From: an uncultured Aquimarina sp.
GTDB lineage: Bacteria; Bacteroidota; Bacteroidia; Flavobacteriales; Flavobacteriaceae
NCBI GenBank assembly: GCA_947500505.1
Contig: CANMSL010000002.1
Coordinates: 62,001-126,000 of the forward strand
Direction: 5' to 3'
DNA: 64,000 nt
The position numbers were made by a program, and so were the translations under genes. Position 1 is the first letter of the stretch. Each line of letters opens with the position of its first letter. Below are positions 63,991 through 64,000 of this stretch, in pieces. A model generated the notes under the pieces. That model was not told the origin of the DNA. It did no database searches and saw nothing but the letters and a program-made list of their open reading frames with translations.

Positions 63991-64000
63991 GTATTGTGTA

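Overview
The window is AT-rich chromosomal DNA from a marine-type member of the Flavobacteriaceae (Bacteroidota). This follows from the gene families present: GldA gliding ABC protein, GLPGLI proteins, a type IX secretion (T9SS) C-terminal signal, SDR-type threonine dehydrogenase, split metH, head-GIN lipoprotein. Bacteroidota-type promoter boxes (TAnnTTTG) and the scarcity of Shine-Dalgarno sites agree. No rRNA, tRNA, CRISPR array, transposase or prophage was seen.

Layout. 1-1060 (minus): 5' part of pheA behind a leader with a Phe/Tyr-rich peptide and an intrinsic terminator, a classical attenuator. 1090-3960: threonine catabolism (tdh-kbl) with a divergent Lrp/AsnC regulator, then gldA. 4945-9373: two single-domain response regulators and a seven-PAS histidine kinase. 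9663-11524: GIN lipoprotein and a PagL-like deacylase.

11553-34812 is a continuous sulfur and methionine block. A SAM-I riboswitch precedes metH(N)-IVP-metH(C)-metF. A candidate repressor palindrome precedes DUF2061-cysH-cysD-cysN-sulfite reductase-SUMT-siroheme dehydrogenase-ferredoxin reductase-ferredoxin. A second SAM-I riboswitch precedes metY-metX-thrA-osmC-metZ. Divergently, metK has its own leader, resembling a SAM-II aptamer. Together these genes reduce sulfate to sulfide, make activated homoserine, form homocysteine and methionine, and convert it to SAM, with SAM-sensing RNAs apparently on three of the transcripts. metH carries two unrelated insertions: a DUF559 nuclease module spliced in frame and bounded by terminal inverted repeats, and a four-helix-bundle (IVP) ORF between its two halves.

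34999-40562: two small secreted paralogues, then a three-gene operon ending in a 969-residue patatin phospholipase. 40761-41770: DoxX and DUF302 proteins. 41986-47431: TonB-type outer-membrane protein, two GLPGLI proteins and a TlpA-like protein, divergent from a sensor kinase/OmpR regulator pair, with a four-copy TAAC-core direct repeat between. 49761-56991: secreted protein, deoxynucleoside kinase, acidic lipoprotein, DUF2461, Kdo transferase, T9SS-exported hydrolase, DegT aminotransferase. 57110-60012: SNF2 helicase split by a frameshift at an A10 run. 60073-63990: lipoprotein hydrolase, secreted amidohydrolase, thioredoxin-like protein, fabD.

The observations most worth pursuing are the metH DUF559 insertion, the phe attenuator, the metK leader, the SNF2 frameshift and the HEPN domain fused to sulfite reductase.
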